Assembly: GCA_002729525.1 (NCBI GenBank)
Contig: PBYI01000068.1
Coordinates: 1 to 54,199, forward strand
Direction of reading: 5' to 3'
From: Nocardioides sp.
Lineage (GTDB): Bacteria; Actinomycetota; Actinomycetes; Propionibacteriales; Nocardioidaceae
Length of the DNA stretch: 54,199 bases
Positions 8,069 through 15,604 of this stretch are shown here, in pieces; positions within the stretch are counted from its first letter, which is position 1, and every line of letters begins with the position of its first letter. Position numbers and translations under genes: made by a program. The notes under the pieces were generated by a model. The model was not told the DNA's origin, did not search any database, and saw nothing but the letters and a program-made list of their open reading frames with translations.

Positions 8069-8350
8069 TCAGGACTCGGTGATCCGGACCTGCACCTGCC
8101 GCAGGGTCACCCGCACCCGCTCGCGCAGGTCGGCCGGCGCGGTCTCGGAGCACGAGCGCGCGACGACCGCCTTGACCGTGCGCTGGAGGTCGTAGCGGAC
8201 CAGGCACGGGTGGCAGGTGTCGAGGTGGTGCTGGACGGCCTGGCAGTCGGCGGCGTCGAGCTCGTTGTCGAGGAAGTAGACGATGCGCTCGAGGACGTCG
8301 GCGCAGTCCTCCTCCGTGGGGTTCTCCCCGGTGTGGTCGTGCGCGGTCAC
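8069..8350 (-). CDS. rsrA: Mycothiol-system anti-sigma factor RsrA
   Basis: A 93-residue zinc-containing redox-sensing anti-sigma factor. The ZAS motif H-x3-C-x2-C is His42, Cys46 and Cys49, and the upstream Cys16 sits 26 residues before the His. This spacing matches Streptomyces RsrA, where thiol oxidation releases zinc and frees SigR. Further cysteines are at 36 and 67. The GTG start overlaps the sigR stop by four bases. Together with SigR it controls the thiol-oxidative stress response. Confidence 0.92.
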   Translation of the reverse strand: MTAHDHTGENPTEEDCADVLERIVYFLDNELDAADCQAVQHHLDTCHPCLVRYDLQRTVKAVVARSCSETAPADLRERVRVTLRQVQVRITES

Positions 8351-9021
8351 GACGCGGCCCCCTTCCCGGTCGCCTGGGCGACGGTGTCGCTCGGCAGCAG
8401 GTCGTGCATGCGGACGTAGTCGGCGAGCATGTCGCGCAGCTGGCGACGGCCACGGTGGAGGCGCGACATCACGGTGCCGATGGGCGTGTCCATGATCTCG
8501 GCGATCTCCTTGTAGGCGAACCCCTCGACGTCGGCGAGGTAGACCGCGAGGCGGAACTCCTCGGGCAGGCGCTGGAGCGCCTCCTTCACCTCCGAGTCGG
8601 GGAGGTGCTCGAGGGCCTCGCTCTCGGCGGACTTCAGGCCCGACGAGGAGTGCGACGCCTCCCGCGCGAGCTGCCAGTCCTCGACGTCCTCGGACATCGA
8701 CTGCTGCGGCTGGCGCTGCTTCTTGCGGTAGGTGTTGATGAAGGTGTTGGTGAGGATCCGGTAGAGCCAGGCCTTGAGGTTGGTGCCCGGCTTGAACTGG
8801 TGGAACGCGGAGTAGGCCTTCGCGAACGTCTCCTGCACCAGGTCCTCGGCGTCGGCGGGGTTGCGGGTCATCCGCATCGCCGCCGAGTAGAGCTGGTCCA
8901 GGTAGGGCAGCGCGTCGCGCTCGAAGCGCAACGAACGCTCGGCCTCGGTCTCCGTCGACACGTCGACGGGCTCGAGGGTCTGGTCGGTCGGGGTCGCGCC
9001 GACGGCGGCAGGCTCGGTCAT
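8347..9021 (-). CDS. sigR: ECF sigma factor SigR (SigH type)
   Basis: A 224-residue ECF sigma factor. Region 2 reads MRMTRNPADAEDLVQETFAK, followed by LKAWLYRILTNTFINTYRKK. Region 4 reads LPEEFRLAVYLADVEGFAYK, followed by IAEIMDTPIGTVMSRLHRGR. This is the pattern of SigR of Streptomyces and SigH of mycobacteria. ATG 9021 gives the usual length and lies 8 nt after TAGGCT. The frame stays open upstream, and a second start (ATG 9099) would add 26 residues just downstream of a SigR-type promoter, so a longer stress isoform is possible. It is co-transcribed with rsrA. Confidence 0.93.
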   Translation of the reverse strand: MTEPAAVGATPTDQTLEPVDVSTETEAERSLRFERDALPYLDQLYSAAMRMTRNPADAEDLVQETFAKAYSAFHQFKPGTNLKAWLYRILTNTFINTYRKKQRQPQQSMSEDVEDWQLAREASHSSSGLKSAESEALEHLPDSEVKEALQRLPEEFRLAVYLADVEGFAYKEIAEIMDTPIGTVMSRLHRGRRQLRDMLADYVRMHDLLPSDTVAQATGKGAAS

Positions 9022-9029
9022 CGCCTGCA

Positions 9030-9035
9030 AGCCTA
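9030..9035 (-). promoter_or_regulatory. Housekeeping-type -10 box for short SigR
   Basis: TAGGCT, 8 nt before ATG 9021. It would give a leaderless or nearly leaderless message for the short SigR form. Confidence 0.45.
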
Positions 9036-9111
9036 CGTCGGCGTGCCGACGCCCGAGGGCGTCGTCCCGCTCCACGACGGGTCGCTCCAGCAGTGCCATC
9101 ACGACCAGCAC

Positions 9112-9138
9112 AACCGGCTGGGGTGCGGTCTCATTCCC
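9112..9138 (-). promoter_or_regulatory. SigR-dependent promoter of sigR (GGGAAT-N18-GTTG)
   Basis: On the minus strand GGGAAT occupies 9138-9133, followed by exactly 18 nt and then GTT at 9114-9112 (GTTG including 9111). This is the published consensus for SigR/SigH promoters (GGAAT-N18-GTT). It shows direct positive autoregulation of the sigR-rsrA operon. The expected start point, near 9105, lies only a few bases before an in-frame ATG at 9099. Confidence 0.85.
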
Positions 9139-9177
9139 GGCGCTGCCCCGATGTGTCCGGTCCTGGGCGTGACGCCG

Positions 9178-9861
9178 CTACGACGCGGCGTTGCCGACGG
9201 CCTCGCGGACGATCCACTCCAGGGTCGACTCGACCACCAGGTCGAGCGCGTCGTCCTGGCTGAGCGGCGCCCGCGCGGCGACCTTCAGGCCGTGGTCGGC
9301 CCCCGGTACGACGACCAGCTCGACGTCGTCCGGGAACTCCTCGGGCCGCCCCATGGCGTCGCGCTCCCCCTGCACCACGAGCGCCGGTACGCCGAGCCCG
9401 GCGAGCCCGGCGAGCTCGGGCAGCCGCGACTTCTCGGGCTTCCCCGGCGGGTGCAGCGGGAAGGACAGCAGCAGGCAGGCCTGCGCACCCAGCGCGTCGG
9501 CGCAGCGCGCAGCAGAGCGAGCGCCGGCGGACCGGCCGCCGACGACGAGCGGGCCGACGAGGTCGCCGGACTCCCGCAGTGCGGGCACGGCCACGAGCAG
9601 CGCGGCGTCGAGCGTGGGCGGGGCGGTCGCGACCTTGCGGCCGGCGCGGCGCCAGGGCTGCTCGAACCGAACGACGCTCACGCCCTGGTGCGGCAGGCAG
9701 GCGGCGAGCGCTTCGAGGTCACGGCTCTCCACGCCGTTGCCGGCGCCGTGGCTGAGCACGACGGTCGCCACGGGCGACGCGGCGGCGTCGACGACCAGCC
9801 GGCCCTCGCCGTGCGGGGTGTCGACGAGCAGCTCACGGCGTACGGGCGGGGTGGCAGTCAC
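9178..9861 (-). CDS. Alpha/beta hydrolase (dienelactone hydrolase-like)
   Basis: A 227-residue alpha/beta hydrolase. The opening strands lead to VVLSHGAGNG, an oxyanion-hole motif. The nucleophile elbow is GGRSAGAR. VQGERDAMG carries the likely acid residue, and VPGADHGLKV the catalytic His. This set matches the Tex30/KANL3-type alpha/beta hydrolase family, whose substrates are unknown. The GTG start at 9861 overlaps the stop of the SRAP gene by four bases, so the two are coupled. Confidence 0.85.
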   Translation of the reverse strand: MTATPPVRRELLVDTPHGEGRLVVDAAASPVATVVLSHGAGNGVESRDLEALAACLPHQGVSVVRFEQPWRRAGRKVATAPPTLDAALLVAVPALRESGDLVGPLVVGGRSAGARSAARCADALGAQACLLLSFPLHPPGKPEKSRLPELAGLAGLGVPALVVQGERDAMGRPEEFPDDVELVVVPGADHGLKVAARAPLSQDDALDLVVESTLEWIVREAVGNAAS

Positions 9862-10643
9862 GAGCCGACCTCCTCGACCGGCAGCGCGTCCTCCAGCGGC
9901 AGCGGCTCGACGAGCTCGGGGCCGTTGTTGCGGACGTTGCTCACCGCCGTCGACACCGGGAACGCCTCGAGCCGTCCGGGCGCGGCGGGCACCAGCAGGT
10001 CGAGCAGCGTCGCCTGGTCGGTGCGCGGGTCGAGCCAGGCGTCGCGGCGCTCGGCGTCGACCATGAGCGGCATCCGGTCGTGGATGCGGCCGAGGTCGTC
10101 CTCGGCGTCGGTGGTGATGACGGTGCAGGTCCAGCGGAACCGGTCGGGGTCGTCCTCGGCCTTGTCGGGGTCGCGCCAGATCTCGTAGAGCCCGGCCATC
10201 GCGAGCGTGCCGCCGTCGGTGGGCCGGATGAAGAACGGCTGCTTGCGCGGCTTGCCGGCCTTGGTGAGGACGCTGGTGGGGTACCACTCGTAGTAGCCGT
10301 CGGCGGGCAGCAGGCAGCGCCGCTTCGCGAACGCCCGCCGGTACGCCGGCTTCTCGGCCACCGTCTCCATCCGCGCGTTGATCATCCGGTTGCCGATGCC
10401 GGGGTCCTTGGCCCACGAGGGCACCAGGCCCCAGCGGAGGACCCGCAGCTGGCGTTCGGGCTCGGCGGGTGCGTCGGGCGACGACGACTCCGACGCGGGC
10501 GGCCGGTCGACGACGGCGTACACCTCCTTGGTGGGGGCGACGTTGTAGTCGGGCGCGAGCGCCTCGGCGACGCGGTTGTCCACCACGTCGAACTCGTCCA
10601 CGAGGTCCTCGGCCTGCCGGCTGGAGGCGTACCTGCCGCACAT
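9858..10643 (-). CDS. SRAP-family protein (YedK/HMCES-type, abasic-site shield)
   Basis: A 261-residue SOS response-associated peptidase. The catalytic Cys2 is exposed after Met removal, and Asn34 (NVAPT), Glu119 (GYYEW) and His188 (IHDRMP) complete the conserved site. YedK/HMCES proteins form a thiazolidine link to abasic sites in single-stranded DNA and protect them. ATG 10643 is preferred because it places Cys at position 2 and lies 7 nt after a TAGGGT box; longer in-frame extensions are antisense noise. M. tuberculosis has an SRAP gene (Rv3226c) in the same place, upstream of aroA. Confidence 0.92.
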   Translation of the reverse strand: MCGRYASSRQAEDLVDEFDVVDNRVAEALAPDYNVAPTKEVYAVVDRPPASESSSPDAPAEPERQLRVLRWGLVPSWAKDPGIGNRMINARMETVAEKPAYRRAFAKRRCLLPADGYYEWYPTSVLTKAGKPRKQPFFIRPTDGGTLAMAGLYEIWRDPDKAEDDPDRFRWTCTVITTDAEDDLGRIHDRMPLMVDAERRDAWLDPRTDQATLLDLLVPAAPGRLEAFPVSTAVSNVRNNGPELVEPLPLEDALPVEEVGS

Positions 10644-10650
10644 GGCCCAC

Positions 10651-10656
10651 ACCCTA
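10651..10656 (-). promoter_or_regulatory. -10 box for leaderless SRAP gene
   Basis: TAGGGT on the minus strand, 7 nt, then ATG 10643. Confidence 0.65.
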
Positions 10657-10712
10657 GGTGGGCGACCGCCGGGGTGAGGAGACCTCCTCGCGCGGTCGTG
10701 TAGGAAAGTGTC

Positions 10713-11237
10713 ATGAGTCTGAGCCGCCTTGTCGCCCGGCCCATGATCGCCGCCGGGATCATCTACCTCTCCCAGACGACGCTCCGCAACGCCGAGGCCA
10801 TGGCCCCCAAGGCCGAGTCGGTCACCGGCAAGGTCGTGCCCGCCGCCAAGAAGGCGGGCGTACCGCTGCCGGAGGACCCGGTCACGCTGGTCCGCATCAA
10901 CGCCGCCGTGCAGATCGCCGGCGCGCTGGCCCTCGGCACCGGCAAGGCTCCGCGCCTGGGGGCCACCCTCATCGCGGGCTCGCTGGTGCCGACCACGGTC
11001 GCCGGCCACGCGTTCTGGGCGGAGTCCGACCCCGAGACCCGCAAGGCGCAGGCCATGCAGTTCTTCAAGAACCTCGCGCTGACCGGCGCGATGGTCGTCG
11101 TCGCCGGTGACACCGACGGCAAGCCGGGCCTCGCCTGGCGCGCCCGCCGGGCCGCGAAGGACGCCAAGCGCGAGGGCAAGGACCTCGCCAAGGCCGCCCG
11201 CGCCGAGGCGAAGCTGGCGAAGGCCAAGGTCTCCTGA
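10713..11237 (+). CDS. DoxX-family membrane protein
   Basis: A 174-residue DoxX-like protein. Hydrophobic segments lie near residues 8-20, 67-80, 88-102 and 119-135, and RINAAVQIAGALALGTGKAP is a typical DoxX core. The C-terminal ~40 residues are a very basic Lys/Ala/Arg repeat (AKDAKREGKDLAKAARAEAK), probably a cytosolic tail. DoxX proteins are linked to membrane redox defence, but the exact role here is unknown. The ATG lies 6 nt after TAGGAA, so it may be leaderless. A nested hairpin ends the gene. Confidence 0.8.
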   Translation: MSLSRLVARPMIAAGIIYLSQTTLRNAEAMAPKAESVTGKVVPAAKKAGVPLPEDPVTLVRINAAVQIAGALALGTGKAPRLGATLIAGSLVPTTVAGHAFWAESDPETRKAQAMQFFKNLALTGAMVVVAGDTDGKPGLAWRARRAAKDAKREGKDLAKAARAEAKLAKAKVS

Positions 11238-11265
11238 CCCACCCCCACCACCCCTCGCACCACCG

Positions 11266-11313
11266 ACGGCGCCCGCGCCGACGGCCCCTTCCGGCCGTCG
11301 CCGCGGGCGCCGT
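11266..11313 (+). terminator. Nested hairpin terminator
   Basis: Outer arms ACGGCGCCCGCG (11266-11277) and 11302-11313 pair fully. Inside them GACGGCC (11280-11286) pairs with 11293-11299 around CCTTCC. It separates the DoxX gene from aroA. Confidence 0.7.
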
Positions 11314-11337
11314 GCCGTTCCCCGCCGCCGGGTGCGA

Positions 11338-11343
11338 GAGAAT
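11338..11343 (+). promoter_or_regulatory. -10-like box before aroA
   Basis: GAGAAT, 6 nt, then GTG 11350. The spacing fits a leaderless start although the first base is not T. Confidence 0.4.
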
Positions 11344-11349
11344 CGCCGC

Positions 11350-12681
11350 GTGAGCACCACCACCGACGTCGACACCGCCGCACCCGCCGTCCCCGACCCA
11401 TGGCCCGCGCCGGTCGCGCCGGGTGCGGTCGACCTGACGGTCACGCTGCCGGGCAGCAAGTCGTTGACCAACCGGCTGCTGGTGCTGGCCGCGATCGCCG
11501 ACGGCCCCTCCGTCGTACGTCGTGCGCTGCGCTCGCGCGACAGCCTGCTGATGGCGGGGGCGCTGACCGCGCTGGGCTCGTACGTCGACACCAGCGGCGA
11601 CGACTGGGTGGTCACGCCGGGCGCCTTCGACGCGGACGCGAGCGTCGACTGCGGCCTGGCCGGCACGGTGGCCCGGTTCGTGCCGCCGGTGGCCGCGCTG
11701 TCGGCCGGCCGGGTCGACTTCGACGGCGACCCGCACATGCGCTCGCGCCCCGTCGGCCAGGTGGTCGAGGCGCTGCGCGGGCTGGGCGTGGCGATCGAGG
11801 ACGAGGCGGAGGGCCTGCCGGGCGCGCTGCCGTTCACCGTCGTCGGGTCTGGCTCGGTGCCGGGCGGCGTGGTGACGATCGACGCGTCGGGGTCGTCGCA
11901 ATTCGTGTCGGCGCTGCTGCTGGCCGGCGCCCGCTACGAGCACGGCGTCGACGTACGCCACGACGGCAAGCCGGTGCCCTCGCTCCCCCACATCGAGATG
12001 ACGATCGAGGTGCTGCGCGCCCAGGGCGTCGCGGTCGACGACCCGGGCTCGACCGGCGAGCCCAACCGCTGGGTCGTGCACCCCGGTCCGGTCTCGGCCG
12101 TCGACGCGGTCGTGGAGCCCGACCTGTCCAACGCCGGCCCGTTCCTCGCGCTCGCCGCCGCCACGGGGGGCACCGTCACGGTGCGCGACTGGCCGCGGCG
12201 TACGACGCAGGCCGGCGACCGGCTGCGCGAGATCCTGGCGCTGATGGGCTGCGAGGTCGACCTGACGGACGACGGCCTCACCGTCACCGGCCCACCGGCC
12301 GGCACGCTCACCGGCATCGACCTCGACCTCGGCGACGTCGGCGAGCTGACCCCGGTCGTCGCGGCACTCTGCGCGCTGGCGACCACGCCGTCGCACCTGC
12401 GCGGCGTCGCCCACATCCGCGGCCACGAGACCGACCGGATCACCGCGCTGGCCACCGAGCTGGGCCGCCTCGGGGCCGACGTCGTCGAGCGTCCCGACGG
12501 CCTCGACCTGGTGCCCGCGCCGCTGCACGGCGGCACGTGGGCGACGTACGCCGACCACCGGATGGCGCACGCCGGCGCGGTGATCGGCGCGGTCGTCGAC
12601 GGCGTGCTCGTTGAGGACGTCGCCACCACCTCCAAGACCTTCCCCGACTTCGCCGGCTTCTGGGGCGGGCTCCTGACGTGA
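11350..12681 (+). CDS. aroA: 3-phosphoshikimate 1-carboxyvinyltransferase (EPSP synthase)
   Basis: A 443-residue EPSP synthase, the sixth step of the shikimate pathway, joining phosphoenolpyruvate to shikimate-3-phosphate. The substrate motif PGSKSLTNR is at 34-42, with Lys37 in the active site. CGLAGTVARF, the HMRSRPVGQVVEALRGLG region, IRGHETDRI and TSKTFPDF are the other family signatures. The start is the GTG at 11350; earlier in-frame codons fall in the terminator region. It overlaps rsgA by four bases, as in the Rv3227-Rv3228 order of mycobacteria. Confidence 0.96.
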   Translation: MSTTTDVDTAAPAVPDPWPAPVAPGAVDLTVTLPGSKSLTNRLLVLAAIADGPSVVRRALRSRDSLLMAGALTALGSYVDTSGDDWVVTPGAFDADASVDCGLAGTVARFVPPVAALSAGRVDFDGDPHMRSRPVGQVVEALRGLGVAIEDEAEGLPGALPFTVVGSGSVPGGVVTIDASGSSQFVSALLLAGARYEHGVDVRHDGKPVPSLPHIEMTIEVLRAQGVAVDDPGSTGEPNRWVVHPGPVSAVDAVVEPDLSNAGPFLALAAATGGTVTVRDWPRRTTQAGDRLREILALMGCEVDLTDDGLTVTGPPAGTLTGIDLDLGDVGELTPVVAALCALATTPSHLRGVAHIRGHETDRITALATELGRLGADVVERPDGLDLVPAPLHGGTWATYADHRMAHAGAVIGAVVDGVLVEDVATTSKTFPDFAGFWGGLLT

Positions 12682-13670
12682 GCGGCCGCTACTCCGACCA
12701 CGACGTCGAGCACTACGAGCGCCCGCGCCGCCGCACCCGGCCGCGCACCAAGGAGCGACCGTCGTACGACGACGCCGAGGACGGGGTGGTCGTCACCGTC
12801 GACCGGGGTCGGTTCACGCTGCTGCTGGACGGCCGGGTCGTGATGGCGATGAAGGCGCGCCCGCTGGGTCGCAAGGGCGTCGTGGTCGGCGACCGCGTGC
12901 GCGTCGTCGGCGACACCTCCGGCGACGACGGCACGCTGGCCCGGATCGTCGAGGTGGGCGAACGGGCGACGGTGCTGCGGCGTACGGCGGACGACGACGA
13001 CCCGGTCGAGCGGGTGCTGGTCGCCAACGCCGACCAGCTCGCCGTGGTCACCGCGCTGGCCGACCCCGAGCCGCGCACGGGCCTGGTCGACCGGGCCCTG
13101 GTGGCGGCATACGACGCCGGCATGGAGCCGCTGCTCGTGCTCACCAAGGCCGACCTCGCCGACCCCGAGGACTTCCTGTCGACCTACCGCTCGCTCGGCG
13201 TCCCGTGGGTCGTCACGCAGCGCGGCGACGACGTGTCGGCGCTCGAGGAGCGGCTCGCCGGGCGCACCACGGTGCTCGTCGGGCACAGCGGCGTCGGCAA
13301 GTCGACGCTGGTCAACCGGCTGGTGCCGGACGCCGACCGCGAGGTCGGGCACGTCAACGCCGTCACCGGACGCGGGCGGCACACCTCGACGTCGGCGTAC
13401 CTGCTGGCGCTGCCCGGGCGGGTCGGCGGGTCGATCATCGACACCCCGGGCATCCGCTCGTTCGGGCTGGCGCACGTCGAGCCCGCGATGCTGATCAGCG
13501 CGTTCCCCGACCTCGACGAGGCGACCGGCACCTGCCCGCGCGGCTGCACGCACGGCGAGGGCGAGCCGGAGTGCGGGCTGGACGACGCCGCCGAGGCGGG
13601 CACGGTCGAGCCGGAGCGGGTGGAGTCGTTCCGGCGGCTGCTGGCCGCGCGGAGCACCACCGACTACTGA
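12678..13670 (+). CDS. rsgA: Ribosome small-subunit-dependent GTPase RsgA
   Basis: A 330-residue circularly permuted GTPase that helps 30S subunit maturation. After an N-terminal basic stretch and an OB-like domain come, in permuted order, the G4 motif LTKADL (155-160), the P-loop GHSGVGKST (202-210) and G3 DTPG (255-258). The C-terminal zinc site is Cys286, Cys290, His292 and Cys299. The GTG start overlaps the aroA stop (GTGA). The first ~30 residues are richer in Arg than usual, which is common in actinobacterial members. Confidence 0.95.
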   Translation: MSGRYSDHDVEHYERPRRRTRPRTKERPSYDDAEDGVVVTVDRGRFTLLLDGRVVMAMKARPLGRKGVVVGDRVRVVGDTSGDDGTLARIVEVGERATVLRRTADDDDPVERVLVANADQLAVVTALADPEPRTGLVDRALVAAYDAGMEPLLVLTKADLADPEDFLSTYRSLGVPWVVTQRGDDVSALEERLAGRTTVLVGHSGVGKSTLVNRLVPDADREVGHVNAVTGRGRHTSTSAYLLALPGRVGGSIIDTPGIRSFGLAHVEPAMLISAFPDLDEATGTCPRGCTHGEGEPECGLDDAAEAGTVEPERVESFRRLLAARSTTDY

Positions 13671-13695
13671 GGTCGGTCCGGGCGCCGGACGACCT
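13670..13695. terminator. Hairpin between rsgA and the DUF2231 gene
   Basis: An 11-bp stem with one bulged G (arms 13670-13681 and 13685-13695, loop GCG) spans the whole gap between the two convergent stop codons, touching both. It can serve both directions. Confidence 0.6.
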
Positions 13696-14144
13696 CAGCC
13701 GTTGATGCCGAACCAGCCGACCTGGGCGCCGTAGTCGCCGGCCAGCACGGTGAGGCCGATGGTGGCCAGGCCCGAGAGGACGAGCAGCACCTGGAGCACG
13801 ATCTTCACCGGGCCGGTGCGGGTGTGGAACCACGCGGCCACGAAGGCGACGAGCGCGAAGACCGTGCCGGCGATGCGCAGTTGCTCGGCGTGCTCCTCGT
13901 GCTCGTGGACGAGGTCGCCGACCTCGCCGCCGTACGTGTTCGCCTCGAGCACGCTCTCGCCGCTGAGGACGGCGACCCAGATGGTCACCAGGGCGATCGC
14001 GGACGTCGCCACGAGCGGCCAGCGCAGCCAGTCGCGCCACTTCTGCACGAGGGCGTAGAGGATCCCCGCGATGCCGGCGAGCGGGGCGAACACCACCGCG
14101 GCGTGCACGACGAGCGCGTGGACCGGCAGACCGTTGATCTCCAT
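13695..14144 (-). CDS. DUF2231 membrane protein
   Basis: A 149-residue membrane protein with four hydrophobic segments (about 8-31, 41-62, 88-106 and 114-134). It opens with the DUF2231 signature GLPVHALVVHAAVVFAPL. An acidic, His-rich loop (DLVHEHEEHAEQL) lies between helices 2 and 3 and could bind metal or heme; this is inference. Its function is not established. ATG 14144 follows TACATT by 6 nt, giving a leaderless mRNA, and only 42 bp separate it from the hisN start. Confidence 0.85.
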   Translation of the reverse strand: MEINGLPVHALVVHAAVVFAPLAGIAGILYALVQKWRDWLRWPLVATSAIALVTIWVAVLSGESVLEANTYGGEVGDLVHEHEEHAEQLRIAGTVFALVAFVAAWFHTRTGPVKIVLQVLLVLSGLATIGLTVLAGDYGAQVGWFGING

Positions 14145-14150
14145 GCCCGG

Positions 14151-14156
14151 AATGTA
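14151..14156 (-). promoter_or_regulatory. -10 box for leaderless DUF2231 gene
   Basis: TACATT on the minus strand, 6 nt, then ATG 14144. It overlaps the expected -35 area of the opposite hisN promoter. Confidence 0.6.
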
Positions 14157-14174
14157 GCGGGATCGGGGTGGCTC

Positions 14175-14180
14175 TAGGGT
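14175..14180 (+). promoter_or_regulatory. -10 box for leaderless hisN
   Basis: TAGGGT, 6 nt, then GTG 14187. It faces away from the 14151 box, with 18 bp between the two hexamers. Confidence 0.65.
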
Positions 14181-14186
14181 GAACGC

Positions 14187-15059
14187 GTGCCGACGGACTT
14201 CACCGATGACCTGCGCCTGGCGCACGTCCTCGCCGACGACGCGGACAGCCTCACGTCGGCGCGGTTCAAGGCGCTGGACCTGCACGTGATGAGCAAGCCC
14301 GACCTGACCCCGGTCACCGACGCCGACCAGGCGACGGAGGAGGCGATCCGCCGCACCCTGTCGCGGGTGCGCTCGCGTGACGCGGTCACCGGTGAGGAGC
14401 AGGGCAGCACCGGCAGCGGGCAGCGGCGCTGGATCGTCGACCCGATCGACGGCACCAAGAACTTCGTGCGGGGCGTACCGGTGTGGGCGACCCTCATCGG
14501 CCTGGCCGTCGACGACGAGGTCGTGGTCGGCGTGGTGAGCGCCCCGCAGCTCCAGCGGCGCTGGTGGGCGTCGAAGGGCGGCGGGGCATGGACGGGCAAG
14601 TCGCTGCTCAAGGCCAGCGAGATGCGGGTCTCCGACGTACGTCGTCTCGAGGACGCCTCGCTGTCCTACTCCTCGCTGTCGGGGTGGGAGGAGCGCGGAC
14701 GCCTCGACGACCTGATGGGGCTGATGCGCCGCTGCTGGCGCACCCGGGCGTACGGCGACTTCTGGTCCTACATGCTCCTCGCGGAGGGCGCTGTCGACCT
14801 GGCGGCCGAGCCCGAGCTCGAGGTCTACGACATGGCCGCGCTCGACGTGATCGTGCGCGAGGCCGGCGGCACGTTCACGTCGCTGTCCGGCGACGACGGG
14901 CCGTGGGGCGGCAACGCGCTGGCCTCCAACGGTCACCTGCACGAGGCGGCGCTGTCGTTCCTGGGCGCGCCGTCGGGCCACGACGACCCCGACGACCCGG
15001 CACCGCGCGGGACGTCAGGCACGGTGCACGAGCTGCGGCGCCGGCTGCGCGACGACTGA
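14187..15059 (+). CDS. hisN: Histidinol-phosphatase, inositol monophosphatase type
   Basis: A 290-residue metal-dependent phosphatase of the IMPase fold. Metal ligands are visible as Asp45 (TPVTDAD), Glu70 (GEEQG), Asp85 and Asp88 (WIVDPIDGTKNF) and Asp215 (VYDMAALD). The region MSKPDLTPVTDADQATEEAI is typical of HisN, the actinobacterial enzyme for the penultimate dephosphorylation in histidine synthesis. The Streptomyces sigR region likewise carries aroA and hisN nearby, supporting this over a generic inositol phosphatase. The last ~30 residues are a disordered extension. Confidence 0.88.
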   Translation: MPTDFTDDLRLAHVLADDADSLTSARFKALDLHVMSKPDLTPVTDADQATEEAIRRTLSRVRSRDAVTGEEQGSTGSGQRRWIVDPIDGTKNFVRGVPVWATLIGLAVDDEVVVGVVSAPQLQRRWWASKGGGAWTGKSLLKASEMRVSDVRRLEDASLSYSSLSGWEERGRLDDLMGLMRRCWRTRAYGDFWSYMLLAEGAVDLAAEPELEVYDMAALDVIVREAGGTFTSLSGDDGPWGGNALASNGHLHEAALSFLGAPSGHDDPDDPAPRGTSGTVHELRRRLRDD

Positions 15060-15124
15060 CGTCACCAGGTGGCGGCGTCCCAGGTCGCGGACGTGTGACC
15101 CTAGTCACGGGCGCGGTTCGTCAG

Positions 15125-15130
15125 TACCGT
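15125..15130 (+). promoter_or_regulatory. -10 box for leaderless CBS gene
   Basis: TACCGT, 6 nt, then ATG 15137. Confidence 0.65.
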
Positions 15131-15136
15131 CCCGTC

Positions 15137-15571
15137 ATGCGCATCGGAGAGATCCTCGCGTCCAAGCAGCGTGGCGACGTCGTGACCGTGGGCCCGGAGG
15201 CCGGCGTGCGCGACCTGGTGGCCATGCTCGCCGAGCACAACGTCGGCGCCCTGGTGGTGAGCGAGGACGGCGCCACGATGACCGGCATCGTCAGTGAGCG
15301 CGATGTGGTGCGGCACCTCCACCACGACGGCACGGTCGTCAACAACCACGTCGGCGCGATCATGACGACCGACGTGTGGACCTGCTCCCCCGACGACGAC
15401 CTCGACGACGTGATGTCGCAGATGACCGACCGCCGCATCCGGCACGTGCCCGTGCTCGGCGAGGGCGGCTCGCTCGTCGGGATCATCTCGATCGGTGATG
15501 TGGTGAAGCACAAGATCGACGCGCTTCAGTTCGAGCGCGACCAGCTCGACTCCTACGTGCACCAGTCCTGA
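15137..15571 (+). CDS. Tandem CBS-domain protein
   Basis: A 144-residue protein made of one Bateman module. CBS1 covers about residues 8-60 (VRDLVAMLAEHNVGALVVSE, then GIVSERDVVRHL), and CBS2 covers about 75-130 (DDVMSQMTDRRIRHVPVLGE, then GIISIGDVVKHKI). Such stand-alone proteins usually sense adenine nucleotides or NAD, but the partner is unknown. The C-terminal FERDQLDSYVHQS is a typical ending. It is a single-gene unit between its own -10 box and a hairpin. Confidence 0.88.
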   Translation: MRIGEILASKQRGDVVTVGPEAGVRDLVAMLAEHNVGALVVSEDGATMTGIVSERDVVRHLHHDGTVVNNHVGAIMTTDVWTCSPDDDLDDVMSQMTDRRIRHVPVLGEGGSLVGIISIGDVVKHKIDALQFERDQLDSYVHQS

Positions 15572-15576
15572 TCTGC

Positions 15577-15593
15577 GGCCGGGTCGCCCGGCC
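15577..15593. terminator. Hairpin between CBS and TspO genes
   Basis: GGCCGGG (15577-15583) pairs with CCCGGCC (15587-15593) around TCG, between two convergent genes. Confidence 0.6.
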
Positions 15594-15604
15594 GGTCCCC
15601 CGCG

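Noticed and set aside
11065..12570. Minus-strand open frame opposite aroA
   Set aside because: aroA is unmistakable on the plus strand and the antisense frame has no recognisable domain.
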